Shown here: positions 36,736-49,371 of the stretch, piece by piece
Layout of the letters: every line of letters starts with the position of its first letter
How positions within the stretch are numbered: the stretch's first letter is position 1
NCBI GenBank assembly: GCA_030549775.1
Contig: CM060174.1
Location: 3,761,391 to 3,825,390 of the forward strand
DNA from: Tamarix chinensis
Lineage: Eukaryota > Streptophyta > Magnoliopsida > Caryophyllales > Tamaricaceae
Length of the DNA stretch: 64,000 bases
Direction of reading: 5' to 3'
Program-made: the position numbers and the translations under genes
Notes under the pieces: generated by a model
Databases searched by the model: none
What the model saw: the letters and a program-made list of their open reading frames with translations, nothing else
Told to the model about the DNA's origin: nothing

Positions 36736-38710
36736 ATTGAAGAGAAAATGGTAGGTTTTTTTTTTCTTTTAATTGTTTATCATGCCTGCAATTACCGCCG
36801 TATTGATATTTGTTTTGTGGTTGAGATAGATTATAAAAGATTAGAAATCTAAAGTTCACATGGCGGGGATCACCTTTTTGCAATAATTTTTTTTATAGAT
36901 CTTTAATTTTTTTGTTGGGTTGGAAGTAAGAACAATTATGACCGGCCCAACACGGGACTAATATAATAATTTTATAATAAGTGCACAGGCAGGGTCGGAC
37001 GTGGCTAAACAGTAAAATGGAGGACACGTGGGATGCATTTGGTTGGCTGCTTTTTTGGAGTGAAAATTTTGAATAACGGAAGGGTCAATCGCTGCCACGG
37101 CAACGACTGTTTATTTATTCATTCATGAGGGTGCCACCAGGTTAATTGTTAAAGTACGGTTGTGGCGGTGGTGGTGGTGATTACATGATGTATCATAGAT
37201 ATGCAAGAGAGAGAGGAATGGCTTGGACGGTTCATTTCTTTTTCCTGCACTGCTGCCAGGTGCTCACTCAGAGTGAAAGCAGCTTGTTATCTAAGCCTGA
37301 AATTGGGAATGTCTGCACCTTGGGAACCCTAAGTTAGCCCACTTTACCTTCAAAGTTGGATTCCCAGCTCTTTAAAAGTGCATAGTTTTGTTCCCCCATC
37401 ATTGCCGACGGCTTGGGGGCGCGCGTTTGGCTTGTCTTTAAATTGGATCCTACCTGCTCGCCATTCTTTTGCGAGGAAGTTGTCATACCCACCTGTTTCT
37501 TATGGCTATTGTTACAATTCCTAGCAATGTTGTTACAATTATTATTATCATTATTATTATTTACGATTGAGAATTATCAATTATGCTTTAATTAGTGGTT
37601 GAGACCAAAGTTTTAGATGTTAAAGAAGTTAAGTTGTATAGTTCTTTCTCAATAGTCCTTATTCACTTTATACACACACACATTGACACATAAGAATCCA
37701 TGTCAACTTATCATTGTTGCATGTTATAAGTCTTCGTTATTTTCATTCGGTATGAGTAACGTAGAGAAAGGTATCATTTGAATAGATTAATTAGGTGCAC
37801 TTTGAATAGGCCCATTAGCTAATTTTGGTTTCGGTTCAATTGTTTATACTAGGGTAGATCAATCGTCTATGTTAGATTAATTGGAACCTATTTATTTAGG
37901 CATTCATTTATTAAACCCATAAAGCTATCAAATATCTTTTTTTTATTTTATCAATATTATTTATAAGAGACTTATGATAGTAATTGTAAATTATTTTTTA
38001 TATGTTGATACTATAAAGATATTATAATATCGAAAGAAGAGAGACCGCGATTCGAAGTTAGAAATTTTTAATACTCAGAATTTTATCTTTAGTGCTAAAC
38101 AAAGTCCAATCAGCAATCTTTTAATGGTAGAAGTTTTGGTTGATGGTATAGGACTAATAAAGAAGAGTGTAATCCCTGTCTTGCGCTTTCTTGTTCATAC
38201 ATATAGGCTATAGCCGTTGACTCGCGCCATTTTTTTTTTTTTTTTTTTTATAATTTTCTCTAAGACATGACCAATTAAGGCTTATATATATATAGGCCTT
38301 AGAAGATACACCATGATGAAGGCCCGACAGAGCGCGCATCAACGGGCTTTATGACAAATCGTAAACGTTACAGGGTCCATCGGATGGTAATCGCTTAGTA
38401 TCCAAGACATATTAGTACGAGGGAGGGTGGGTACAGTACGCTGTCGGCCAGGGGCCCGACACCGAGACGGGAGAGAAAGGACATATTATATCAGGGTCGG
38501 CCATTTAATGCCGAAGGAGGGATCGGGGCTTGGGAGGAAATCCGAATAGAATATACCCAAGGGGGGTGCTTGGGCCGGGATCTGACGGACGCGCCGCAAC
38601 CAACCACGCACGCCATAAGATCATCGGAGCCCGTAACCGTCGAGTTTTTTTTTCCCGATAGATATCAACCGAGAACAAATGAGAATGCTTCGGATATGAA
38701 ACAACCAAGA
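36736..38710. other. Intergenic DNA, no gene seen
   Basis: 36950-37450 is balanced in composition and includes a G-box (GACACGTGGGA near 37022), but no convincing exon is present. 38230-38250 is a T run. 38290-38700 is GC-rich, with short overlapping frames that match nothing I know. It could be the edge of an undetected gene or a regulatory stretch. Confidence 0.35.
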
Positions 38711-39149
38711 ACAATTCCCTCGTTCCTTTCTTTAGAGCTTAAAAAACGCAGCGAGGGCTCGAGGTAAAAGTAGGACCGTGTTTGTTTTGGTTGACATTGA
38801 TACCCGTGCACAGTGGCGGAGCCAGAGTTCTGGATCCGTGGTGTCCCTGGTATATTTATTCAGTAAATAATATACTAAAATAGATATTAAAATAAAATAA
38901 TATTTGTAGGTGCTTAAATAAATTCGTCAAAATTTTCGAAAGTTGATAACACAACTTGATTAATAGATTTAGATTCATTGTGGCTATTTTTAAGCCAGCT
39001 TGAAAAGTATCGTTGCATCCTAAATTAAGACATTAAACAATTTAATGAATTAACTAAGGAATTTACTAAAACTTAATTGATAATATAATTTTAGAACAAA
39101 CTAATTCAAAAACTAACTAATAAATTAAACACTTCAATCTATAAATCTA

Positions 39150-39852
39150 AAAAAATTGATTTCTACAAGCTAATTTTGATTTCTACCTAATTAATAAGCC
39201 AATTTCTATTTACTACATTAATAAGATAAATTAGAATTTCTATAAACTAAAAAAATTGATTTCTACAAACTAATTTTGATTTCTACCTAATTAATAAACC
39301 AATTTCTATTTACTAAATTAATAAGATAAATTAGAATTTCTATAAACTAAAAAATTTGATTTCTACAAACTAATTTTGATTTCTACCTAATTAATAAACC
39401 AATTTCTATTTTCTACATTAATAATATAAATTAGAATTTCTATAATCTAAAAAATTTGATTTCTACAAATTAATTTTGATTTCTACCTAATTAATAAGCC
39501 AATTTCTATTTTCTACATTAATAAGATAAATTAGAATTTCTATAAACTAAAAAATTTGATTTCTACAAACTAATTTTGATTTCTACCTAATTAATAAACC
39601 AATTTCTATTTTCTACATTAATAAGATAAATTAGAATTTCTATAATCTAAAAATTTTGATTTCTCAAACTAATTTTAATTTCTACCTAATTAATAAGCCA
39701 ATTTCTATTTTCTACATTAATAAGATAAATTAGAATTTCTATAAACTAAAAAAATTAATTTCTACAAACTAATTTTGATTTCTACCTAATTAATAAACCA
39801 ATTTATATTTTCTACATTAATAAGATAAATTAGAATTTCTATATACTAAAAA
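39150..39852. repeat. 100-bp tandem array inside the hAT element
   Basis: Seven units start with GATTTCTACAAACTAATTTT or a variant, at 39158, 39258, 39358, 39458, 39558, 39658 and 39757. The period is 100 bp (99 once), and the units differ at only a few positions. Each unit contains ATTTCTACCTAATTAATAA and AGATAAATTAGAATTTCTAT. It is non-coding. Confidence 0.97.
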
Positions 39853-40755
39853 ATACAATCAATTAATACAACAAATATAATCAATTAATATAATAAATAT
39901 AATCAATTAATACTGTATTCTAATTTCACAAATTTATAAATTTATGATAAATAATTTAACAAACTAAAAATTAACTTAAACTTTACATAATTACATAAAT
40001 AATTGATGATAAATAATTTAACAAAATAAAATTTTACCTTAATGTCGACTGTGGTGGCACACTGATGACTGGTGAGTGGTGCCTGGTGGGCAGGGGCGCA
40101 GGGCCGGCTGTGGAGTGTGGAGTGTGGACTGGCTCGGTTGAAGAAGGCAAGGCAACTAGGCGCACAACAGTCTACAGACACAGACGACAATGGCTCCGGG
40201 CCTCCGGCGGCGGCAGTCGAGACTCGAGATGGCAGATAGAGGCGGAAGGCAGCGGCAGCGCCAGGTGCAGTGGTGGTGGCCAGTGGCGGAGCAACTAGTC
40301 TGCACCCAGCAGCTGCACGGCGGCGGCCCGCACCGCACCACACAAAGGCAGCCGCTGGAAGAAGAAGAAATGGCGGCGGCAGAAACGGCGAGCTCCGGCG
40401 TTGTCCAAGCTGGCGGTGTGCGTCTTCACTGGAGTGGTCTGGTCTCGAGAGAATGGGAGGGCCGAACGTCGAAGCCAGTGGCGCAGCAACGGTCGAAGAC
40501 TCGAAGAGAAGGCCAGGAAGGGTAAGGGTTTGGGGGGGAAAAACATCAAAACGACGTCGTTTTGATGGTGTGACAAAAATTCAAAACAAAACAACCATAG
40601 GACTTGAACCTGTGATGTCTGGGCAACAATACACGGGACCCCAACCTACCTTACCGCTCGTCCATTTTAATCTTTTGCTATGGTGTCCTACAAGTACTAT
40701 ATATATATAATATCTAAAAATCAGGCAAAACTTTTATATTCCAGTCAGGGCTCCG

Positions 40756-40773
40756 TGGTGTCCCGGGACACCA
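40756..40773. repeat. 18-bp perfect palindrome near the hAT right end
   Basis: TGGTGTCCCGGGACACCA reads the same on both strands, 25 bp inside the right terminus. One half belongs to the extended terminal inverted repeat. It may be a protein-binding or hairpin site for transposition, which is inferred. Confidence 0.8.
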
Positions 40774-40806
40774 TGCGGAAGCCCTGGCTCCGCCACTGCC
40801 CGTGCA

Positions 40807-43800
40807 TGCATGCATGCCTCAATGATCCCTTCGACACAGCCATGTCACAATTAGGTGCCTCATTTTTTATTTTGTTTGTTTGATTTTGATTTAGGACAAA
40901 TATATGAAGAGCTACCAATTCCTTGCTTCGTTTCTCAGAGCTTATAAGGAAAACACGTAGATGCAGCCACTTCCATCAGAAAAGTAGGACCGTGTGAATT
41001 TGGTTGACATGAATACTGACAGCTTCAACGGGTCCTTCTGTCAACGATCACGCCATCATTGACGACATTGATCCCATGCATTCATTGCACACAGCCATCT
41101 CACGATAAGGCACCCCTTTTCTTCGACACTATCATGCTTCAGGTTGACTTTCCTCCGTATACCTTTCTTGACTGCCCACGTACGCGAGAGGCCCGCGTCT
41201 TGTTTCAGGGGACTGTCCATGCATCATCATCGTTAAAAGTGCTCCCCTCTGTAGATTTAAATGCACGATGGCCTTACGAGGCATGCGGAGTCCCTGTTTT
41301 TCACAATCATGAAATCAAGGCAGGATTGAGGTTAGGTGGTGGTGTGGGGGGGGGGTCCATATAATGGACTCGTTTCCCTTCGTATCATTGGCGTTTCCGC
41401 GAAAGGACACTATACTGTCTATACATCATCATAATTTACATAATGGAAATTATTTTTCTCATCTAAAATATGAGTTGTCCTAACTATGAAAATTACCACA
41501 ACAGTAACTCGCCGTAAACTGATCTCGCACATAGATATGAGCCTATCTCTCCTTGTGGTTCCCACCCATAGTCTTACTAGATATGAGCTCTCCTCATGCA
41601 CAAAAATAATTCTTATTAATTATTGAAGCAGTTTCTTTGCATTGAAGAGTTGGATATGTTGCTTCATGCTTCGAAATTAACTGCAATAATTTTTACTTAA
41701 AGGTAATTTTCTGAAGATTGGTGGGATTCGAACTAACTGGTAGGTCTCATGGGTCTTAGGTTAGCTCAAGTAGTTAGTCCTAGCTTCAGGCTACTTGGTG
41801 CCATATAAATAGGACTTATCTTGAGCCATAACAAATGCCATCCCATCACCGGAGCCTGCCCCACCACACGACAATCCTAATAGTGAAGCTCGTACAAAAA
41901 GTTGCTGTGAATCGGGTTACGTTCAGGAATCCATTGCCAGCTGAGACCACGCCCGTGCAATTCAGCCTGCTGTTGCTGCCGCAGCTGGAGAGATTGAAGG
42001 AAGGGAAGGAGAAAGCAGTAGAGCCATGACCATCACATGAATATTATCGCTGCAATCAGGTTGAATCGACGATGGTGGATGTAGGAGGGTAGCAGAGCAA
42101 TTAAGTCAAATATTAATTCTGAGTAAAGTAATTACTACATTTTTTAATTAGCTACAAAAATTGAAAATGTCAAGATTAGTAATCTAAAAATTTATAGCTT
42201 AGATTGTTTCGTCACGGAAGCTGGCATTTGGTGCAAGCCACTACATACCTAATAACTGAGCTAATAACTCCATACGTCGATGATAGGTAGGAAGGATCAA
42301 TAAGAATTAAAAAATTAATTAAATAAGTACAAATGTATTAATCCTCTATAATTAGCCAAGCGCGGCATCGAGATTAATTCATTATTATGGTGGGAAGAAA
42401 CTCACGGTTCCCAAAAGAGATTTCTATATATCCTGCAGAAAGCAAGAGACTGTCTCGGCTCACCTCAGTTATGATTTCGTATAACTCAAGAGGGAGCTTT
42501 TGTTCCTGCATGCACATGGCTGAGAGTGATTTGAATTAGTGGTCACCGAAGAACCGAAGATAACATACATTGCTCTTACTAATGAATGCAAAATGTGGAG
42601 CTAGTCTGCTCCTTTTCTTTCTATCTATCACTTTCGACCTCAGAATTAACCACATAGTAGGAAACATTAATGTGATTGTATTATTAGCTACCATAATTCC
42701 CTTTCTCATGAGTTGATTAGTACAACCACAGTCTAGTACTTGCTATTGAATATGACACTGGGCTATAATAATGAAGGCAAGTTTTGTGCTATGTGATTGA
42801 TGGACTTTTTTCTTTCTTTTGTTTGTATGGAGCAGTGAATAAGAGTAGAAACTATATATTTTATAAGTAATCACAATCCCTGTAAGTATGTACAGGTACT
42901 AAAGGGGTGGATTTAAACTTTAAACCTCTAGTATTCAAAAGTTAGTCTCGATGATTATCCTTAATTTCACCAATTTAGACCGATGGCTTCAGTCGCATCG
43001 ATCGTTAAAAGATCAGTGAAATATTTAAATATATATTTGAGCAGTCGGATTAAATTCAAGCAAGCACTGCAATTACGTGTTGGTTGTAACTTTTTTATAA
43101 TATCACATATTTAATTATCACTGTAATATCAGCTGAATATCAGATATTGGCCAATATTTGTTGATGTTTATTATTAAAACAATTCATGTGACGTTGATTT
43201 TATTATATAAAATATCGTCCACGATCGATATTCTAATACAATGACATAATGCTGCGGTTTTTTGGCTTCTGGTTTATAGAACCTTTTTTTTTCCCCTCAT
43301 CATCCTGGTGCGGGAATAAGTTTTGTTGCTAATTAAGATAGGGCATCGACTTATGTACAAGGTAAACGGCTTATCATAGCTCATTCATTGATCCATCACA
43401 AGAAAAAGGGGCAAACAGCGGTTTCTGTTCGATTGTTTTAATTCAATGCTGACGTGACATGTTCGCGTTCATCATCATCATATTGCTCTTTGGAATTTGG
43501 ATCAAGATGCTGGTCTTTTATAAGCTTACGGAGAAGCATATCGATGTATGTTATGTATGCCTCAAAAGTATAAACGAAAGATGTTCTCATCTTTTGGGAC
43601 GTGGAATGTCTGTCTAGCGGATGTCTGCTCCTTTCCTTTCTGATATGCTACCGCAGCATCGGATGCTGTGTGAATAACGTGGATCTAAATGGGAGGTAGC
43701 CATGCCCCACTACCAAAGATAGCTTAAGATAATCATCATTAGCGTGAGTTGCGTTTTTGTTTTCATTCTTCAAAGAAGATTGAGATTCTTTTTTTATTTA

Positions 43801-44429
43801 TTTATTTTATTTTATTCGTAAGCAATCTTTCAATCAACACTATTATAACAGTCATACATGTATAGGTCGAACAGCCCGTATAAATTAATACTCCATCAAT
43901 ATCGCATCCATAATTCGAGTTATTTTAAATTATACTGGCAGGCTAATGGCTCAGTTAGTGTGTTTTTGCATAAATTATGAAAATATACCATGAAAAATTT
44001 CCAAACTATATATTATTTCCATGGATTGCTTCCTAAGTAGAATAAACCTCAAACGGTTGGATCTTTATTGTAGACTAAATAATATTTGATACCTTTATTA
44101 GCAATTTTGTCAAGCGGAATATGAGACATATTTATAGAGTTAGCAAGATCTGATCTAACTTACCTACAAAACTTATTCAATTTCAATTTGAGAAGTTATA
44201 ACTTGAAGTCTATCCGAATCGATTTATAAATATACAATCTATCCAACCCAATATTTATATAAATATTTGATGTGACATGAGATAATATATCTAACATGTA
44301 TTCGACCTACTTCCATGATTATCCCATACTCAATACTTACTTGGTATATAACATTTGATATACAGGTGGGGGAGGGGGTAAGGGGGAACCACCATGTATT
44401 GACGGTGAAGTGTTCATATCTATGAATGG
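40807..44429. other. Intergenic DNA with an old local tandem duplication
   Basis: No gene is supported. 40918-41121 resembles the sequence that flanked the hAT element before it inserted (38711-38810 joined to 40807-40866). AGTAGGACCGTGT, TTTGGTTGACAT and ACACAGCCAT occur in order in both, so the site is a tandem duplication of roughly 210-260 bp. A short open frame at 41835-42029 has no family match. 42030-44430 is unrecognised. Confidence 0.45.
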
Positions 44430-45136
44430 GGGTGCTTGAAATTGGATATTTATATCCATTTAAATATTTTTTTTGTCTTCCCAAATATCCTCTTTTAGAT
44501 TAGGTATTTAAATTTTAGGTATCTAAATAATACAGATAAAAAATGGATCCTATTTGGAGATATCTAATATCCATATAAAAAATTAAATAGAATTTTAAGA
44601 ATATTTAAAAAAAAATAAATATTGTATATCAATTAATATTGATATAAATATCTTTTTTTTATCTAAAAAGATATTAAAATATTATTATAAAATTATAAAA
44701 TATAAAAATGATTCAAATTAAAAAAATTTAAAACTATAAAAATATAATATTATGATGTATTATTAAAATAATTAATAAAATATTAAATATTATTTTAGAT
44801 CAAATAATCTAATCCAAAATTAAATATCTAAGATATTTAATATCTTTCTAACTAAAACTGAATTATTTATCCTAAATATTGAATCGAATTTGTAAGATGC
44901 TAATTTATATTTTTGGATCCCCAATTATTTACAAATCTCTACCGTTCAATTTTGTATAGGAACACATGGCGAGCTGGTTGGGGGGGGGGGGTTGGGTAAT
45001 ATTGTATTATTATTGTTCCCGCTATTTGGTGTTATGATTACTACTACTACTAGCTATAATTATTACAACTATTACTATTCTTATTATAATAAAAAATATC
45101 AGTAGTGTGGTTACTACTTACTACTACTAGTAGTAC

Positions 45137-45169
<33 letters not shown>

Positions 45170-45324
45170 TTGATACTATTAATGCTTCTATTGTTTTCAC
45201 GGCCGCTGTTACTATGAAATGTATAATTTTTATAATTACTATTGTTATAATGATTATTATTACAAGTATTATTATCATCATCATTGCTACTACTCCTCCT
45301 ATTCATATTATTATTACAACTTAC
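44430..45324. other. AT-rich degenerate repeat region
   Basis: 44440-44930 repeats GGATATTT/TAAATATC-like phrases on both strands and may be another decayed GGATAT-type MITE. A ten-base G run lies near 44985. 45015-45320 is built from ATT/ACT/ATC triplets. There is no coding. Confidence 0.4.
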
Positions 45325-45770
45325 AAGTATTTTTTTTGATAATTGGAGAATTACAATAACCAAATAAACGAGCAGTAAAATACACCCTAATGCAATAACA
45401 CCTCACAGAAAAGCTTGGACATTATGGACCATCTCATCTATTCTATAAGGGAAATTATCTCTTCTATGCTTGATCCAGAATCCAATTCTTTACTTTATAA
45501 GTAACGCCATCCAACTTCTGCAAATTTGAATATTATCAAAGATGGCCTTATTTCTGAATTCTCAAATAGTCCCTATAATGGCAAAGAAAACTGTTGACCA
45601 AATTTTACCTGTAAACCTTTCTCTTTACCTCCTAACCAAATAGCATCAGTTTCTTCGGTAGATCTCGGCATCACCCAGGACCGTCCAAGCCAATCACATA
45701 TTTCATACCATAACTTCCCTGTCACACTATAATGAAGAAAAACATGGTTAATCAAGTATTATTATTATCA
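45325..45770 (-). pseudogene. LINE 3' fragment with zf-RVT domain
   Basis: On the minus strand, 45755-45573 reads INHVFLHYSVTGKLWYEICD, then WLGRSWVMPRSTEE. Further along, after a frame change, comes IIGTI(stop)EFRNKAIFDN. This is the zinc-binding reverse-transcriptase-associated domain (zf-RVT) found at the C-terminus of plant non-LTR retrotransposon ORF2. The leading cysteines are lost, and frameshifts and stops break it. Only the last few hundred bases remain, as is usual for 5'-truncated LINE insertions. Confidence 0.7.
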
Positions 45771-45907
45771 AAAGTATTAAGTATTATCATTAATGCTATT
45801 ATAAATAGTATTACTATATTTATTTATTACATTTACTTTTATTATTGCTACTCTTACTGTCGATGCGTTTATTATTACAAATATTATTATTACTAGTTTA
45901 TTTCTAG

Positions 45908-45908
<1 letters not shown>

Positions 45909-45959
<51 letters not shown>
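45909..45959. repeat. (TA)n microsatellite
   Basis: About 25 uninterrupted TA dinucleotides, next to further ATT triplet DNA. No gene is nearby. Confidence 0.95.
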
Positions 45960-45963
<4 letters not shown>

Positions 45964-46669
45964 ACTATTATAATTAATATTATTGTCGGTAGTGTTATTA
46001 CCGCTATGCTGCTTCCTGCTCTTTGTTATTTTCAATCTAAAAATTGATAAGCATTTTTTAAAAATAAAATATTAGTTTCATTACATGAATGAACGAGCTT
46101 ATTATTTTCATTTACAAAGAAATCTGTTTTCATATTCTCCCTTCGAAAGTTAGAGATGAAATAGAAAAATAGTGTAATAAATAAATAATTGCAATCCTGA
46201 AATTTTGAAATAATCCGATTACTTAACACATCATTAACTTAAAACGATAAAATAATGATAAAGCAAAGTAATCGAAAACCCGACATACTCAAATCTTAAA
46301 AGAAAGAAGAAAGAAAAAAAATAAAAAAGAACGCAAATAATCAGAAACGAGTGATTTTCAAATAATATGGCCTCATCATTTTCTAAAATAATAAAATAAG
46401 CCGCGATGACCCATAGTAAAATAAATCGTAATAATCCGACCCCGAGCCAAGATGATACGTTATCCGGGCCGAGCCAAACACAATTTAATATAATAGTGCT
46501 CTATTGCTGACTCTATCCGTAGATGCTAATGGGGACCTCGCAGCACTGAAAATGTTCTTGAATTTTCTTTTCTTACCTCCGTTATGTATACTTTATAATA
46601 ATAATAATAAAGTTACTGTCTCTTCATCTTCCTCCCGGGGGTTTTAGTCTCCGCACATGACCTATAGTT
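45960..46669. other. Intergenic DNA, no gene seen
   Basis: AT-rich DNA with A-rich tracts (46300-46340) and an ATA triplet run near 46590. No coding region or recognisable repeat was found. Confidence 0.4.
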
Positions 46670-48065
46670 GGCAATCTTATTGGACGGATCAGGTTCGGAT
46701 GGCTACATGTAAGTTTTACAGTGGGTTGGGTCGTTCTGATTATTTGCTTATCAATTTTGTAGGTCGGTTATGACCAGGTCGGTCACTTAGGTCAACTTAT
46801 TGCTCGGGTCGGATTGTTATATATTCGAGTTGGATCGGATTAATTTACTATACCAAATTAGGTCAGGTCGAATTTGAGCTGAGATAGTTTTGATTCGAGT
46901 TTGTTAAGTTTGGATTATTTTAGGTTAACTTATTGGATCGAGTTTAGGGATTTAAATGGGTTACATTTTATCCAAAACTCGATATGTTTTATCTATTAAA
47001 TACTTAAAAGGATATAAAGGAAGGAAAAAAAATGCCAGTCAAGTTCATGTTCGGGTGCGGATATAGGATATCCATATCTATAGTCGTACACATACTCGTA
47101 TCTATATTCGTATCCATTTACCAGATATATAATCAACTTTTTACCCTTAATTTTAAAATAAATATAGTATAAATTAAAGTTAAAATTGTTATTTGACTTA
47201 ACTCTAAACGAGTTAATCTATAAGATAATGGATTTATTCGCTAGATAATATCCGTTAACGAGTAAATGAATTATCTGTCGGATAACAGCTATTCAACGGA
47301 TACAAATATGGATGTGGATACTCTTTTGGGGTACAAGTATGAATTTAGGTATGAATTTTATTATCGGATACATATATGGGTGTATTTGCCCCAAATTCGC
47401 CCTATTTATACACTTATCAGGTATGGTTTAAGCCGACCAAGCTCGTATACAGGTGATTTCGTATTCGAGTTAATTTGACTTGTTAGGTTCGCTTAACATG
47501 ATAGATCAGATATTTTTAGGTTTTGATAAGTTGGATTGGGTTCAGATGAAGACAATCCTAGATAGAATAACTTTGGATTTAGATCAAATTGGATATTGAC
47601 AAACAAAATCAGTCTAACTCATGAACCTCGTAGGTAAGTATTAAGTTTAACTTTATGTAAGTATAATAATGTGTTATTGATTATTATTTTTTATTTTGAC
47701 TTTTTAATATGTTATTTTTAGGTGAAAAAATCGATAAAATTAGAATATCATTGATTAATAAGTAAGTCACACTAAAAGTAAAAAAAATTAAATAATAATG
47801 TATTTTCAAAAAATATAAATAAATAATAAAATATGTTTTTTTTAAATATAACTAGTTAATATAAAATTTGATTTTGTAAAGTCGGATAAGATTAACAGCA
47901 AATTAGATTGATGGTGGATTATAACCTGAGGTTGGGTCGAATTATGTGTATTTAGATCACCATCAGATTGAATCAATTTTAAATTAAATTAAATAAATAA
48001 AATTTTTAAATTACGTTGGATCGAATTTTATACGGATTGAAAACATTAAATCAACTTTGGCGGGG
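46670..48065. repeat. GGTCGGGT-rich repeat carrying a nested MITE
   Basis: 46675-46944 and 47400-48060 are dense in GGTCGG, GGATCGG, TCGAGTT and TTGGATTGGG phrases, like the composition of 21541-21800. The block between them is a separate MITE (46945-47392), so the outer element appears split by it. The outer termini could not be fixed. Confidence 0.5.
46945..47392. mobile_element. MITE, GGATAT-rich family, copy 2
   Basis: It starts TAGGGATTTAAATGGG and ends near GTGTATTTGCCCC. It aligns along its length with the complement of 3699-4150: shared phrases in order include TTTTATCC, GGATATAAG/GGATATAGG, TTTTAAAATAAATATAGTAT, AATGGATTTATTCG and TATCTGTCGG. It is 448 bp against 452 bp for copy 1. 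The two copies lie in opposite orientation 43 kb apart. It is non-coding. Confidence 0.72.
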
Positions 48066-49371
48066 TCTAACAAGAACACTGTCGGTAAAAGCCTCAACCC
48101 CGCTCTTTCGGTGACGGCGACTCCAGTCGGTGGGTGAGATTAGATAATTTGGCGTTGCTTACCTGCCGAAATATTTAATCAATTAGTTGCTTGGGCAGCT
48201 ATTTAGATGGAAGAATCCTATACATTGCCGCATCAATCATCCTGCAGTACAACCACCGCCACCACCACCATGCATACATAATCATTGTCATAATTAAAAT
48301 CGTTGCTAGCGGTATTGATTCATTAACACACGCTCCCTTTATGATGCACATACTTTACGATAATTAAGATCAACGGATGTACGCAATATAATATAATATT
48401 ATATAATTATATATATACAGCAACTCGATCTCCAACAATAGTAAGAGGAGGAGGAGGAGAACAACAACAATCAAGCACGGTATGATCAAAGCGACATGGG
48501 GACGATTTTACAGATAATGTAGTAGTTAATTCACTTAACCCAATAGTCCAGTATTTAATTTTAAACAAAAAAAACAAAAAGAATGAAAAAAAATTACATA
48601 AAAAATTTCCTCCCCGCAGGACCCAAAAAAAAAGGAAAGGAAAAAAACTCTAATTTAATGAAACTAGCTAGTAGAAGTAAACCTCGCAGTCTGGCACCGG
48701 CACCGGCACCGGCACCGGAGGAGAGAATCATTGTCCGGGCTTTTGGTCGCAAGCCAGGCTCTTTCCAGCAATAAATTAAAATAAAACAAAGTGGCAGATT
48801 GACAGGTTGTTTGTCACTTGTCATGCATGATTACTTCACTAGCCTACGACACACATGAACCCATCATTCCCCTTTTTACCCTTAGAAAAAAAGAGAATTA
48901 TGGGGAGCTACCTACCTCCCACGAAAGGCAAAAAGGAAAAAAAAAAAAAAAAAACCATATACGAAACCAATGGAAGAAAAAAAATAAATAAAAATCATAG
49001 TTTGGCCTATAACCCCAAAACGGACTATATGATCAGGAGCTTCCCTCCCACTCCGTTGTGGCGACTCCCGATGATGATTTTTCTTTCTCCTTGGTGTAGC
49101 ATGTTTTCTTCATGTGCATACTTCTTCTTCTTCGTTTTTTGTTTTTTTTTCCTCCCCTCTGCCCCAGCCAAACAATCAAAACGTGGACCTGACATCTGCA
49201 ATGATTGCCAAAGCAATACATATGACAAGGATGGATATATAACAGTCAGTTTAATATTTTTTGGGCGAGGGGGGAGGAGAGGCTTTTAACGCCCTCCTTG
49301 CTTTCGGGAACCAAGAATTACGTACGTACATTACCTGTGATTTCTGTTTCAACAAGGACTCATATATGTTT
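48066..49371. other. Region downstream of the myosin-binding gene
   Basis: A short GGCACC repeat (48691-48716) and A-rich tracts (about 48930-48955) are seen. 49100-49371 should hold the 3' UTR of the minus-strand gene. No separate gene is supported. Confidence 0.45.

Larger units (their letters stand above)
38811..40798. mobile_element. Non-autonomous hAT element, 1988 bp
   Basis: The left end CAGTGGCGGAGCCAG is matched perfectly by the complement of the right end. Similarity continues to about 40 bp (both sides reach TGGTGTCCC). CCCGTGCA flanks it exactly on both sides (38803-38810 and 40799-40806), the 8-bp duplication of hAT transposases. No transposase is encoded. Inside are AT-rich DNA with a 100-bp tandem array (39150-39852) and a GC-rich block (40035-40550) that itself contains a CAGTGGCGGAGC copy near 40280 and a variant, CAGTGGCGCAGC, near 40485. 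The GC-rich block could be a leftover first exon or captured host DNA, which cannot be told here. Confidence 0.9.

Noticed and set aside
41715..41800. tRNA-like or SINE-like boxes (TAGCTCAAGTAG and GGATTCGAAC)
   Set aside because: The two boxes lie in an orientation and order that do not make a Pol III promoter, and no cloverleaf or tail is seen.
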